A stretch of DNA of 64,000 nt from Ascaris suum (GCA_013433145.1 CM024180.1:5088001-5152000); one strand, 5' to 3'; shown: positions 1 to 24,074, counted from the first letter of the stretch. The notes: generated by a model from the sequence alone, not told the origin. Numbers and translations are program-made.

Positions 1-3278
<3,278 letters not shown>

Positions 3279-3299
3279 AAGTGCCTATTAATGCATGAA

Positions 3300-6579
<3,280 letters not shown>

Positions 6580-7034
6580 TTTCTAGTCTCTTTTCCAAAC
6601 TAGTGAATTATTTTCATAATTCGTTCGCTGTATGTGATCCATGCATCGTACGCTACCATGGCATTGAGTTACTGCAGCAGAGCATCGTGAGGAACAGGGG
6701 ACTGGGGCGGGAGACCTTGCAACACTCGTTCCCCCTCCCCTACCCTTCTGTCGGTTTGCTACCTTCAAAGGGCACCATGTAAAAGCCTGAATGTAATATC
6801 CTATCCTTGATCCACTCTTCTCTTTACACAGCAATATTTAAAATCTCTATGGGAATACTCTTTTTTTTGCGGTTACTTAAGGTCATTCACATCTGTCAAA
6901 TTTCTTCTCTATATTTTTTTCAACGTTTTCGGTAACCATATAATCGTACCAAATTAGCCACCGTAACCAAAAGTTGGCTGTGCTCCTCGGCGGCATCGCG
7001 ACCGCTGGAAAATGCGCATGCTGCTAAGCAGCGA

Positions 7035-7044
7035 GGGCGTGGTC
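7035..7044 (+). promoter_or_regulatory. GGGCGTGGTC element shared with the second bHLH gene
   Basis: GGGCGTGGTC lies 104 nt before the ATG of the first bHLH gene. The identical decamer lies 108 nt before the chosen ATG of the second. It resembles a GC/CACCC box of the kind bound by Sp/KLF zinc-finger factors. An E-box, CAGTTG, overlaps its last base (7044-7049), so auto- or cross-regulation by bHLH factors is possible. The role is inferred. Confidence 0.5.
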
Positions 7045-7062
7045 AGTTGTGGTGGCAAATAG

Positions 7063-7068
7063 TATAAA
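7063..7068 (+). promoter_or_regulatory. TATA box of the first bHLH gene
   Basis: TATAAA, 76 nt upstream of the start codon and 28 nt after the start of the GGGCGTGGTC element. It would place transcription start near 7093. Confidence 0.55.
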
Positions 7069-7138
7069 TGGGCCACCCACTTGTCGCTCGTGTCCACTAC
7101 TCCTTGTTAGCTTACTGGAAGTGGTGTTTCTCTGATCA

Positions 7139-8890
7139 ATGATGTCATATCAATCACCTGCTAAAGGACGCCATTCAATTGCACATAAATTGTCGTGTGG
7201 TCATCAGAAATCACCGTATCAAATTCAACGTCGAAATGAACGTGAGAGGAGACGCGTACATCAGGTTTCTTCCTTTCTGTTTTCTATCAATTGCAAATTA
7301 TCGCAACTCCTCTACGAAATATGTTCTAAATTCATGAAAGAGACAGTGTTTACTATTCTCTATAATTTCTGTTATATATTTGATAATCTGTTTCATTTCT
7401 TTTATGTATATTTGATCTCACTACAACAGCGACAACATCAAGAATCACAAGACATTACATGGCTAGCCTATTTAAGTCTGAGGTCGTTTCTTTTGACAGC
7501 ATTACCGAGTTCAAATATTTGTAGTGCATGAGCATGTTTTTTCAGGATTTAAGACGTTGTAAAGGTTACAGGTGCATATCACCTATATAAGAAGGGATAC
7601 CGTCGTCTACTATGCACTAGTTGAGCATTAGCAAATACAGCAACCTGATGACAAGAAACACTGAACGAAACCGTGCGAACGTTGATTTAAACCATAAAAT
7701 TAAGATATTAGTGTTTTCTGTCAAGGATGCGATTGACTCTTGTGATAGCATTCCACTTAAATATATGCAAATTTTGTTTATTCCCACAAAATATCATATG
7801 CAAATGTTTGACATTTCCGCATTTATCAATTATTAAGTTTTCCAGCTTGTTCTATTGAAATACTTAAATAGACCGCATAGAATTAATAGAAGTAACGAAA
7901 ACTCTTTCTAATGAGCATTTTGCAAGTTGCTTCTCATTTTTGTCACTGAGAAAATTACCGTGACGATTACGCCGAAATTAAATAGTTTTGGTAGGAATTT
8001 GTCTTTTGCAACGAAATTATTAGAATATGACGGTATAGGAATACGTATTCATTGATATTTTTTGCTTCTGTCGTTTTCTTTCTCACTCAAAAATTAACTG
8101 CCGAAAGAATTCCTTTCACAGTTTGCCTCGGATGCTCTGATTTGGCGTATTTCGATGTTGAAAAATGGAAGCTTTTTTGCTATTTTTGTTGCATTTAATC
8201 TGCATCTAAGTACATAGTTTAATGGCAATTAATTTTTTTGTTTATTGCATCGGTTTGAAATAAATTTCTGCAAGGGATGTGAATAAATTATATAGAAATC
8301 TGTGAAATTTAAAAAAAAGCATTAAAGTCAGCGACCCCCCTTACCTTTTTAGACATAAGTTATACCTGTTTAACCTAGTCGAGCTTCCTGCAAGCTTTTA
8401 TAGTGATCCGTGATTACGAGAATCTTAGAGATTCAAAGGCGACCGCATTAGACTGCTGAGTTGAACAGTGAGTTGCACCTGTTACCGTCCAGCAATATTC
8501 ATTTGAATTATTTGCATCCACCTCAATACCTGCCTATATCCTTAAGCGTAAAATTTTCTTAATTTTGAGATAAATCAAGGTTATCAGTTGCTATCACGAA
8601 CTGTTCCAAGCGCACCGTCACGAAAACTTAGCAAACTGGAGACTTTACGTGAGGCCGTTCGATATATACGTTATCTGCAACAAGTGCTCGAGCAAACCGA
8701 AGATGGACAAATGCACTCCACTACAGATACAGCATCGCTTTTGATCACGAATCGATTGCCTTCGTTGGATGGAGCTGATCTCTTCCAATATGAATCGCAT
8801 TCAGCTTCATCTTCACCTGCCGACCACTTCAGAGTTCAGTGGAAATCACCATTCTCTTGGAATGCATCAGATTCATGCTCCACATACTGA
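7139..8890 (+). CDS. achaete-scute-like bHLH transcription factor, paralog 1 (two exons)
   Basis: Predicted nuclear proneural-type DNA-binding factor of 148 residues. Exon 1 is 7139-7264 (42 codons) and exon 2 is 8570-8890 (106 codons plus TGA); the intron is phase 0. The basic region, RRNERERRRVHQ (residues 31-42), has the Glu-Arg pair that reads E-boxes. Helix 1 follows (INQGYQLLSRTVP), then a short loop and helix 2 starting at KLSKLETLREAVRYIRYL, the KLSKVETLR signature typical of achaete-scute proteins. The C-terminal tail is Ser-rich. The intron falls exactly after the basic region, as in the paralog at 14.8 kb; the two bHLH domains match at about 38 of 54 positions. The acceptor ends in GAG rather than CAG (TTTTGAG). 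ATG codons at 7139 and 7142 are both usable. Family members act as heterodimers with E/Daughterless proteins. The family is secure; orthology to a particular hlh gene was not determined. Confidence 0.92.
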
Positions 8891-8982
8891 TGTTGATTCC
8901 TCTTCAATAACTTTACTTCGAAATGCAGTAAACTACGGGTAGTCAAATTTTTTCCTGGTGTTGTGTATATATATGCAAATGT

Positions 8983-8988
8983 AATAAA
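8983..8988 (+). terminator. polyadenylation signal of the first bHLH gene
   Basis: AATAAA, about 95 nt after the stop codon. Confidence 0.65.
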
Positions 8989-11225
8989 AAACCGTGCTAC
9001 TTTTTCACTGTACATTCTTCCGCTCTTTGTTTTATTAAAGTTGTTGAAGGAAATTCGAAATATCTAAAGGAGATAAGGACTACTGGTCGTAGTTAAACTC
9101 TTTGAAGTATCAATTTAGTTGGCACCAACTTTGATGGATTTCTTGCTTAACTGAATCGTGCTTTTTTCCATATATTTTGCCATCATTTTTTAAATGAAAC
9201 CTAGTTAACGCAACTTGAAAAAAAGCTGATAAAGATGTTGCGTTGAATAGGATAACGGACTCGGACAAGCGTAGGTGCATCAGGAAACATAATTTATTAA
9301 TTTCATGCTCTCACAATGTGATTCGGCCGGACGTCCAGGTAGGCAACTTGTGATCATGCAAACAAACGCTTTCGTGGCGAGTAAACAACGAACAATTAAG
9401 GGAAATGTTGTAAATCATGTGCGTGCGATGTCTTTTCAACGTGCAACCAACTTCCGTTATCCATATCAGATATCTCTAAGCGAAAGGTACCGCAAGCTGG
9501 TCAGGTCACGAGTTAACTCTGTTCCTATCAACATCTCCACAAAGAGGGAGGGGGAGCAGAGGAAGACAGGAAATTAGCATTTTTTTTCGGATCCGCATTT
9601 TGTTCCACACAATCACATAATGCTATATCTTCATGGCGATTTCGATCTAGCATTATTCATTTGTAAGTTTGTTCGCATTCAAAGGCGTCTCGAACTCATC
9701 GATTAGGGTGTGGAGCATAACGATAATGGGACTGTAACTGATACATTCATTTCGGTCTAAATGTTCCATCGACTATGCAGTAATGAAGTAAAACGTCAGA
9801 TAACGAGTATGACGCTAAAAAAAATTCCCTTTGGTCTTTACCTGGCTTTCCTGAGTTCCACATTCTTTGATGAGGAATTGTTACTTTATGACTAGCCTTC
9901 AGAAGATCTTTTCTTGTTTCAGTTGTTATGTGTTCTATGTTGTTGATAGATACTTCAGCAATTACTACTTGCGTTACTCCACTTCACACAACAATATTTT
10001 AATATCTTTGTAGTCAGCACCTCGAACAGTAAAATCAACGGATATTCGTAGGTTATACTTTGTTCGGCTGTGTACTAACAAATAATCTTTTTGGTAATAA
10101 AGCGCGATTTTTCTCTCATAGTAATCTCATGCTGCTATTACAAAAGATTAAAGGTGCACATCTCTACTTAGAACATGTACTTTATGCTCCTCTCGCTCGT
10201 TCCCAATACGACAAGGTGCTTCTGAATTTATATATCGCTTAACATCGTCGGTTCCGTAAAATCAATGGGCAACTTAAAGAACATTAAGGTCACTTTCCCA
10301 TTAAAAAAAGACAAAATAGGTAGACTTGCATAAAATTTCTCCTATAGAAACACCACGTGGAAGGAGAATGCATCACAAAACGCACATCATTTGTAGGCAT
10401 TGTGAAGGGAGCTTATCTCTATGGGAAGTGAAAACTGCGAAGCCATGAGGAGAAGCACTTACAGAAATATTTTCTTTTCTGTTTAATCGATATCCCTTAA
10501 CAGTTTCAACCTAGCTGTCATCAAAAGAGGGATATTCAGTAAATTAGCACTGAAGTAAATGATGATTGAACTACTTATAAATTTCCAGTAACTGTAATAA
10601 ATTCGGTACTTGGCTAGCGTGGAATTCTAGGTTATACTGATTGAGTGAGGCGGAAATGCGAACTACCTTTGTTATATTGCTATTGATTTCAATGCGACAG
10701 AAACGCTGCCTTTAAAAATGACCTTCCACTAATTTAGCCTCAGGCTCATGATTTCAAGTTCATCGTTCTCGGATCGTATATCAAATCTCTGCCATTATTG
10801 TTATTATTACTCTTGCGTTGCCAGTAGATTTCTCTGTGCATTTTGTGCACTTAACCTGAACTGACCTAAAGCAATTATGCATTCGGGTTGCTTTGATTGA
10901 ACGACGCCACAAAAGGCAAGCGCTCGAGTCAATTTTCTCGTAGAGAATAAACGAAGCCGTAAACGAGAAACCGTTCGCGCTAATTAGGGCATATTGCACA
11001 GGTGTGCTGTAGCTTTCGTATAGACTAGCACACGCAAAAAAAGCAGGCTTCCTTTCACGCTTATAAATATGCCTATACGACTATATGAGCACGTAGATTT
11101 GCTCAGAATTTTTCTCGTTAAAATTTGACATATAACATTAAGCTACTTTTTATGCACGATATCATTAACTGTGGCGTAATTTTATCGCTAGTAATCTATC
11201 TAGCATTCATCGTTTAGTTTTGATT

Positions 11226-11440
11226 AGTGCGTGGTCGGTTTTAAGAGGGCTCCAAGCAAACTCTTCGGCTTTGTCCTACTGAGTCATTCGGACCAGTGGC
11301 CTCATCGGGATGCGGGCGGTGGAGCAAGTCGCATGGAACAACGATGAATCGACTCGTCAGTATCCGATGGGCAGGAGACAAGCCTAAGCCCTCACCTTCA
11401 CGCTACCTTGCAACTTCAGCTAAACGGAAGTGGGTGGTGA
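11226..11440. other. GC-rich block of unknown nature
   Basis: About 200 bp of markedly higher GC inside AT-rich DNA, starting GCGTGGTCGG. One forward frame contains IRWAGDKPKPSPSRYLATSA, whose RWAG stretch faintly recalls the C-terminal part of non-LTR retrotransposon polyproteins. The frame is short and has no start or splice context. A decayed retroelement fragment is the best guess; a structured RNA cannot be excluded. Confidence 0.3.
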
Positions 11441-12149
11441 TATGAAGAGACATTTATTCGTAATGAATGCTTTGTCGATTCAAGTAAAACTAATCTATCT
11501 AGCTAAGAGAATTGCAGCACTGAGAACATATGAATTTTGCCTCCAAATTGTACACTTCACTAGAAAACTTTACGTTCATAATATCCTTAACAATAAAGTA
11601 TTATTATCGATCCAACTCTTCAACAATTCCGATGCACGTATACTTAACAGCAACCATTATGAGCATCCTGTTTACAAATGCGGCCCTAAATAATTCACTC
11701 AAAGAGCAAACATCCGCTTAGAACAAATTTGGTCCGCTATTTGAAAAAAAAAATTTTATTATTAGCAGGAAATGAGCTTATTGTTTTGCTTGAATTTCGT
11801 GATTTCCCACATTTTCATCATCGAGAAAGCAAACTAAAAGTTTGAAAATGATTTAATTCACTTTACAAAACCATTTCGACAAATTTTCTAGACGAGGATT
11901 ATGCTCCCAATCACGCGATCATTGTGTTACAACCAAAGGAAGAAATATCCTTAACGAGAAGATTTTCGTTAGATTAGTGGGAAAAGTGTTCTGCATAGTT
12001 TCCAGTTAAGTTTTGCATGAGTCTTGAATCTGATTACTGTTGCTTTTGCGTGCTGAGCGTCTATTAGCCCCGATCTTTGCTTTGCGAACATTTTGATCTT
12101 CTTTGTTGCTTATGGTTGGTAATTATTTTTTATTTTTTCCCAAACTGAG

Positions 12150-12265
12150 ACCTTGAAGTTAATAAACAAATAAACAGAATAAATAAATAAGTAACGAACT
12201 TGATAAATAGGTAAATGAATAAACAAGTAAATAAGCAAATATCAGATAAATAAATAGATGAATGG
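12150..12265. repeat. imperfect AATA/AAATA simple repeat
   Basis: Degenerate tandem copies of AATAAATA-like units (AATAAACA, AATAAATAAGTA, AAATAAGCAAATA). Confidence 0.8.
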
Positions 12266-14433
12266 ATTACGCAAAACATACACTCTACTAAACGATCACA
12301 GTTATCTCCACGTTTCTGTGAAATAGAATCAGATCGTCTCCTATTATATAAAACGGCATCAGAATATTTACAAGGGGCTTGCCAAGCAGAAAATTTTCAA
12401 GTAGAATTTGAGAAAAACTTCATGTTTATAAACGTTCGTAATGAAATCACATTTCAGTGAAAGATGAATGAATCATTAAAAAAATACTTTTCAGTTATGA
12501 ATTGCGTCTACAATTATTATTATATACTGGTTATTTATTTCTTTTGCTAAAAAAACACATATGACAAGTAATGCTTGCTGCAGTTGGAAGTTATAAATTG
12601 TGTGGTTTTTTTCATAGGCATTTCTCAGCCATTTTATTTTTAGTGATATTGACAAATTTACTCGGTATAAGAGCATTAAGTCGATGAGATGTTGCAAGCG
12701 TGTATATCTGAGACGATATGTGTGCCTATTGTTTAGAAAGCTTCAGTTCGACGAACGCTGAAGTTCGAGCTTAGAAATTAGTTTCCGCATATATCGTCGA
12801 TCACACTGATCTACAAAGGCATTTCAGAAACGGCAAAAAATTTGTGTGATTTTTAAACCAATCGATTTTTCATCTCATAACATTTGATTCATAAAAAAAT
12901 GAATATTTATAGGGGACTTTTAAGAGAGGCCGAATTTATTGAAATGTAGAGGTATGAATTTTTATATTTTACTTCCTTTTACTAATTTTTGAAGACCGCC
13001 AATCAAGTGGGCAGAATTCAGATGTTCGTATTGGGCGAATCCCTTTGGCATGCTACTCCGCTCCTTTTTTAATTAATCTACATCATCCTTAAGGCATTTG
13101 TTTTCAAAATAAGCGGTATCATTTACTCCATTAACTGTTGGGCATTTCAGATGATCGCAATTAAGCTCTCACGGTACTTCTCTGCCTCCATTTAAAAAAC
13201 AAACTTCATTTTTTAATCAAAATATTTTCAGAATCGGGAATATAATGAAAATAAAGCCACTCTTCTTAATTCCTAGCATTTCAATTTCGCCAATGTTTAG
13301 TGTCTAAAAATTTATAAAAAACGTTCATGAATTATTAGGCAGCTAAAGTTCTCTAAAGCGCTCTTCGCGTCGCTGATGGTGTCGATAATGTGAGCACTAA
13401 ATAAGACACGTGTCATGTGTCTTTTATTTATTAGTGATAACTATCTGGGTGAGTGGGGGATTTTATCACAGTATGTGGTATAGCGGTCGATTCTATCAGA
13501 AGAAACATCACTAATCGCTGACATCAAAAGAACAACTGAGATATTCTTGTAAAGAGGAGTTTATGTGTGCACAACGAAGTATAAATCGCAATCATCAAAT
13601 GTTTCCCAAAGGATGACATTAATGTCTAATTGAGCAGCATTCGCAATCGTTTCCCCCCTCCCCCACCACGTCCTTCCGCCCTTATCTCCTTCGCAGTAAA
13701 AAATTCCGACTTAGAGGAATGAAGCTACAATTCTTATCAGTTGAGAGTAGAAATATTAGAACAAATTAACGAGTCAGTATAAAACCTTTCAGTGCATTAA
13801 TTCAGATTCATGAGTTCTATTAGCAAGATTCCGGTCTCTCTGTCAACTTTCCCCAGCATTCTCTTGTAGGCATATTGGCTAAGTCATGCGCTAAAGAATT
13901 TTCACGTTTAAATGAGATGAAATTTGCAACATCTTTTACTGCACAAATATCTTTATTCCGATTCTATAAGAATTACACTCCATCTTTACTCAGTTTCAAA
14001 CTTCTATTGTTGTGTGCGCTAGATGGTGAACACGGTTGTGAAATTTGGAGCAACAGATTTAAAACGATCAGGAAAACGTGGCAACCGATTGGCAACGCAT
14101 GTGCTGTTTGCATTTCCACCTAATTAACCTTTTAGAAGAGCGTTCAAATAAACGAAAACGACGTCCACCAGTAGTGAGGTTTCTGAGAAAAAAAAATCAA
14201 CTGTCTTTCGGAATCCTTATCTACAGAGCGCAGTCCAGTTCAAATTGCATCTGCCAAAATTCACCGCCATAATTTTTTCAGTTTGTTGGTTCACTTATGT
14301 CAATGTTGTTAAATGCTTTCTGCAATGATTGACAAAAAAAAACGTATCTGCAAGGCGTTAGAACGCACGCTTAATTGTACTTTTGAGTACTGTTTTTCAA
14401 GAATTTCTCAACGTATTATTTATCGACTATAAC

Positions 14434-14457
14434 GGAATTACTTCACGGAGTAATTCC
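14434..14457. repeat. short inverted repeat upstream of the second bHLH gene
   Basis: GGAATTACT, 6-nt spacer, AGTAATTCC: a perfect 9-bp stem about 230 nt upstream of the GGGCGTGGTC element. It could be a palindromic factor site; the function is unknown. Confidence 0.5.
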
Positions 14458-14689
14458 CTCGAAATAGCATAATTAATTTCAAGAAATATTAGAGTCTAAT
14501 TTCTGAATGAAATATCGAGGAATTTTATCATTCAAATTCCAATTTTCACGATAAACAGGAAATCGTGCTTATCACTTAAATATTCTAGTCTTTCTATAGA
14601 GACCCAAGGAATTGTTTATGTTGATGTGCATTTTAGCGCATTATTAATGATTCCAAGGTCGAAAAGCGTATGAGTCCGCCTATAGAAAA

Positions 14690-14699
14690 GGGCGTGGTC
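14690..14699 (+). promoter_or_regulatory. GGGCGTGGTC element of the second bHLH gene
   Basis: Identical to the decamer at 7035-7044, at nearly the same distance from the start codon (108 against 104 nt). A TATA-like TATATT follows at 14726-14731, 72 nt before the ATG (76 nt in the first gene). The matched spacing supports both the element and the choice of start. Confidence 0.5.
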
Positions 14700-14797
14700 G
14701 TCACAACAAGGCACAGTCTATGAGCTATATTGCTTGCTGCCTCATTCGCCTTCTTTTGTATTCGATTCGATTGTCATTCGCCTCAGAAGCACTTCTC

Positions 14798-16912
14798 ATG
14801 TCTATTACAACTCCATCGACAGGAAGCTACTCATTGACTTGCTCGGAGACTCCACACACAAAATATACAAGCTCAGCAACCGTCACTAAACAAGCCGAAC
14901 AGGTTCGAAGAAGAAATGAAAGAGAACGAAGACGTGTACATCAGGTTTGTGATTGTTGAAATTAATGGAAATCAATGAGAAATTTCCAACTTTTTCAAAA
15001 ATATTCCGCTTGATGAAAATGCAGAATGAACTGCACTCCGGGGGTTCAATAATCATTACTGTGTCCGTTAAAATTTACTAATTAATCCCGCTAATCATCA
15101 CCAATACAAATCCGTATCTACAAATGGCTTTTTTCTCTTGCTCTGCCATTAATGGATGAAGGTGGTGCAAATGCTCATATCTAGCCAACTGACTGGTAAT
15201 AAATTTTCTGGCAGTCTTGTCGTCTCAGCAGAATTTACCTTCATAAGATTTACCACAAAATTGTCCTCACCTTGACAACTCCTTTAATTTTTTCAATTCA
15301 CTTTTATAAAAGTGGAATTATGTTACATTTCGAGCACATATGATCACCTGCAATGCGATCAGCCTGGTCATATATGATACTTGTATGTGCTTGTGTATCG
15401 GGTAGTTTCAACTCGTAATTAGCTGGACGTAAAATTGCAAAACTTCGCTGATATAATGCCGAACTCATGTCGACCTTCTTTACCACTTTTTGACCTTCTA
15501 GCCGTAATACATTGATGCAGATTTCATGCTACATTAGCTGCGAAGACCCGGAAATATTTAAACTTAGTTAAAGGTACCTAGAAACTTGTGCTTACTTTCT
15601 ATCGTCCGGCCAGGTAATATCTGAACTTGACTGAGTCTAAGAGACACACTTTTTAAAACACATTTGAGGAAAGGCATGTTCATTTAGTTGTTTTTGCCGC
15701 CTTACGAAAGTTAGCTAGCTAAATAAAAAGAAAATAAAGAAAACATATCTTGCGAGGTGTTCTCGAATGCAACCGACTCACCGTTGCTTACAAACACACG
15801 TGGAAAATGCATAATGATAACTGTAAAAAGGAGTGCAGAGAAGGTAAAAAAAAAGTGGTCGAAGGATTGGGAGATTACGTTAAGATGCATTCTCGGTATA
15901 TTTGCTTTTTGCATTTCTTGTGCCGTTGGGCAAAATCTTTTCACCAAAACTCAGCAAGTGGAAAATTGCAAGTGTGCTTACTAGACCAACTACTTTTATG
16001 AAGTGCCAACAAATTTTGAAGCAAAACGATAATGCGTTCATATTATAACGGATATAACCACTTTTATGAACGTCCCACAGAATGAACTTTTCCGAGCCAA
16101 CCGGTTCGTGAAATGACGCTCGATTGATCTAAAATTCCCCGTCAATATACATATTCCCCGTCGTTTCACTTATTCTCAAATTTAACTGGAGTTGATGGAA
16201 TGGCCCTTTTAGTCATTATGGTCAGTGTGGCCCGTCATGCCTGAAAAGTGACCACTCAGTGCCCGTAAAACTCCACAGATTTGACCTCAGTGGCTTTGGG
16301 TCTGACGCTTAGATGTGATAGATGTGCACTTAAGCACACATAACCAAGATGAAGTCTTTGCAAATGCAGATTTATAAAGGTGCAATAATAGCGAAGTTAT
16401 GCTTACTGAGTATTGTCTTTCATAAGCGTTTATGTCGCATTTCAACCAGAAAAATTAATGATTTTCCGCACGTGATTGGATTAACAAACAGAAATTCGTT
16501 ATCACGTATCTCTATGACACATTATCAAATAATTCTACAACCTTTAAACTGATTAGCACCTACTTTCACTCCGTTTAGCTGATTTCCAACATTTCATTAA
16601 CAAAGGGAATCTTTGCAGGTGAATCTTGGCTACGAATTACTATCACGTAAGGTACCATTTGGAAGAAATAAAAAGCTAAGCAAAGTGGAAACGCTTCGTT
16701 ATGCTGTGCAATATATTCGTTATCTTCGACGTCAACTCGAAATTGATACCGCCCCCGCCGGAAATTCGAATCGACATTCTATATTAATGAAAGAGGAATT
16801 TTTTAATGAAACGCAAAGCGTCTGCTCATTGCCATCATACATCAGTAGCTCAGTGACTGCTGATCAGAATCCTCCCGTCTATACTAGTGGGGATTCATTG
16901 CAGCGTTTCTGA
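14798..16912 (+). CDS. achaete-scute-like bHLH transcription factor, paralog 2 (two exons)
   Basis: Predicted 146-residue nuclear factor. Exon 1 is 14798-14944 (49 codons) and exon 2 is 16619-16912 (97 codons plus TGA), with the phase-0 intron at the same place as in paralog 1, right after RRRNERERRRVHQ. Helix 1 is VNLGYELLSRKVP. Helix 2 is KLSKVETLRYAVQYIRYL, an exact KLSKVETLR achaete-scute signature. An in-frame ATG at 14720 would add 26 mainly hydrophobic residues. I prefer 14798 because a CCTCAG acceptor at 14781-14786 (possible spliced-leader site) lies 11 nt before it and because promoter spacing then matches paralog 1. The acceptor of exon 2, CTTTGCAG, is ordinary. N-terminal and C-terminal tails are diverged from paralog 1, so the duplication is not recent. 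Exact orthology to named hlh genes is open. Confidence 0.92.
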
Positions 16913-16984
16913 AGTCACTTATGTCACTTTTATGTCTTGCAAACGGGTCTTCGAATCTCAGTGGATGTTGTTTTAATCCAACGA

Positions 16985-16990
16985 AATAAA
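16985..16990 (+). terminator. polyadenylation signal of the second bHLH gene
   Basis: AATAAA, about 75 nt after the stop codon. Confidence 0.7.
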
Positions 16991-16999
16991 CATACTTGA

Positions 17000-22473
<5,474 letters not shown>

Positions 22474-22932
22474 TAGGAAAATTTTTAGCTCATGCATAAA
22501 GAGGAAGTCATGCATCATATTTTTTTCATCTCCTTCGACCTTTAATTCACACATATTTCATACCTTGCTCCTTTGCTCTCCCACTTGCTTGTGTTCCTTG
22601 GGAGGCCCGAATCCTGAAAATTGTCTAGTGTAAGAATTAAAATAAATTGAAGTGCCTTCTACAGCAAGATGCAACATCCGTTTTGCAAAATAGTGCAATA
22701 AGCACAAAGAGTCATACTCGTCTTGCACAAAGAGAACAAAGAAGTTAAAAAACGAGCGGAAATTTTTGACCGGTACGAAGAGTCCAACTTTTTGATGTTC
22801 AAATACTCGAAAACCTCAACTCGTGGAAATTTGTGGTAATTTGTGTGCGTCAGAGACTGACCACATCACCCGTCCGCAAATCTCTTTTTTCGTTCATCTG
22901 ATTTTTCTGTGCTCAATTTTCTTTTAACACCG

Positions 22933-23015
22933 TTAGCCGTGGAATTTGATGCTTGTATGAGAATCAAGACGCACGATGGAGCAAAAATACTTGATCAGAG
23001 GTTCGGTCGTCCGGC
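22933..23015 (-). CDS. possible last exon of the minus-strand secreted-peptide gene
   Basis: Follows a good acceptor, TTTCACAG, on the minus strand. Its phase (2 nt before the first full codon) matches the single G left by the donor at 23840, giving a Gly at the join. It would add 26 residues including LIKYFCSIVRLDSHTS and end in TAA. The intron would be about 0.8 kb. There is no homology support. Another acceptor at about 23280 opens a different reading but does not match the phase. Confidence 0.25.
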
Positions 23016-23839
23016 CTGTGAAAGAATTCAAATCCACCTTTGATTACTTCCTCTCTATAGCTTCACAGTAGTGGAGATTTTTAGATTTGGTAAATTAAAT
23101 GTTTCGCATAAAAAGGACCGCGTCTAGTTAGGCTTGAAGACAGAAACGTCAATTGGTGACAAATGTAGGGGGTCATTTTGCGCCATGCGAGGAATGCGAA
23201 GCCGATTTTTGAAGCCAAGTCGAATGTAGGCATGGGCAATCTCCATGCACGTCGTTCGAGTGGGTTAAATGGACCCTGAAGAGAAAAGTGCGAACAGATG
23301 GATAGATATTCAGTTGGATGTTTTGGCACAAAATGCATTTAAATTTTTAAGTAACGAAATTAATAGTTATTATGATGCTTACCCCTCTTTGCCATCAGAT
23401 CTTATCTCAGTGAACCGATGCTGAAAGCTCAATGCCTGTTTCACCTTAACGAAGAGAGACGGGAATGAGGGTGAGGATGTTTTGTCACAGATAGCTATGA
23501 AATCCCTTTAAGCACATATACGAGGAAGAAAAATGCTCTGAGCGATGAACCAATTATGATGCCGTACAAATTAGATTCATTGCTTGAATTCAAAAATCAC
23601 TGCAAATATGACACTGTCCTATGCATAAAGCCAAAAGTTTTGAGATTACAAGTCAAATCAGATCTGAGGACCTCATCGCAATTATTCATATAAGACAATC
23701 ATGTTGTTTAGATTGTAACTTCCGCTGAAGGCATTCTAGCAAAATTTGGCATTAGTTTCTCTTGACTTCCTCTAAAGAACTTCAGATTCCTTCACTTCAC
23801 CTCAGTAGCTGCTTAGAGATCAACCAAGGAAAGGCTAAC

Positions 23840-24074
23840 CTGGTGGTCTCGCTGATTGTTTACGTTTCCGGATTTCTGGTGTTAAAGTTGTTGTTGCTGC
23901 ATTTTGCTCATCTTCTTCATCATATTCATAGTCCTGGTCATCTTCATCTGAAGTTCGTGGAGGACCTTCAAGCCGACTTTCTCCTGCTCTCCCATCCCCT
24001 CGATCGTTTTTTGCCTCCAAACTCGTTTCGAATGCCAGAACTAACAGCAGTGTTAAAGCAATCACAACGTCCAT
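23840..24074 (-). CDS. first coding exon of a probable secreted peptide with acidic pro-region
   Basis: The chosen start, ATG at 24074, lies 10 nt after TATGTTCAG, a good cis- or trans-splice acceptor. The first 20 or so residues (MDVVIALTLLLVLAFETSLE) form a clear signal peptide. An acidic stretch follows (SDEDDQDYEYDEEDE, about residues 41-55), then a tetrabasic RKRK near residues 69-72 that fits furin-type processing. The exon closes at a GTTAGC donor, one base into a codon, so at least one more exon is needed. The layout (signal, acidic pro-region, tetrabasic site, then an unseen mature part) is that of a peptide hormone or growth-factor precursor. I recognise no family, and it could equally be an unprocessed acidic secreted protein. 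Confidence 0.5.

Larger units (their letters stand above)
9000..14680. other. intergenic stretch between the two bHLH paralogs, no supported gene
   Basis: About 5.7 kb with only chance frames. It holds a GC-rich block at 11226-11440, AATA-type imperfect repeats at 12150-12265 and a small inverted repeat at 14434-14457. In proneural loci such spacers commonly hold enhancers, but nothing here proves one. Confidence 0.6.

Noticed and set aside
14720..14797. N-terminal extension of the second bHLH protein from an upstream ATG
   Set aside because: It adds a hydrophobic segment unusual for this family, and promoter spacing and the CCTCAG site favour the ATG at 14798; not fully excluded.
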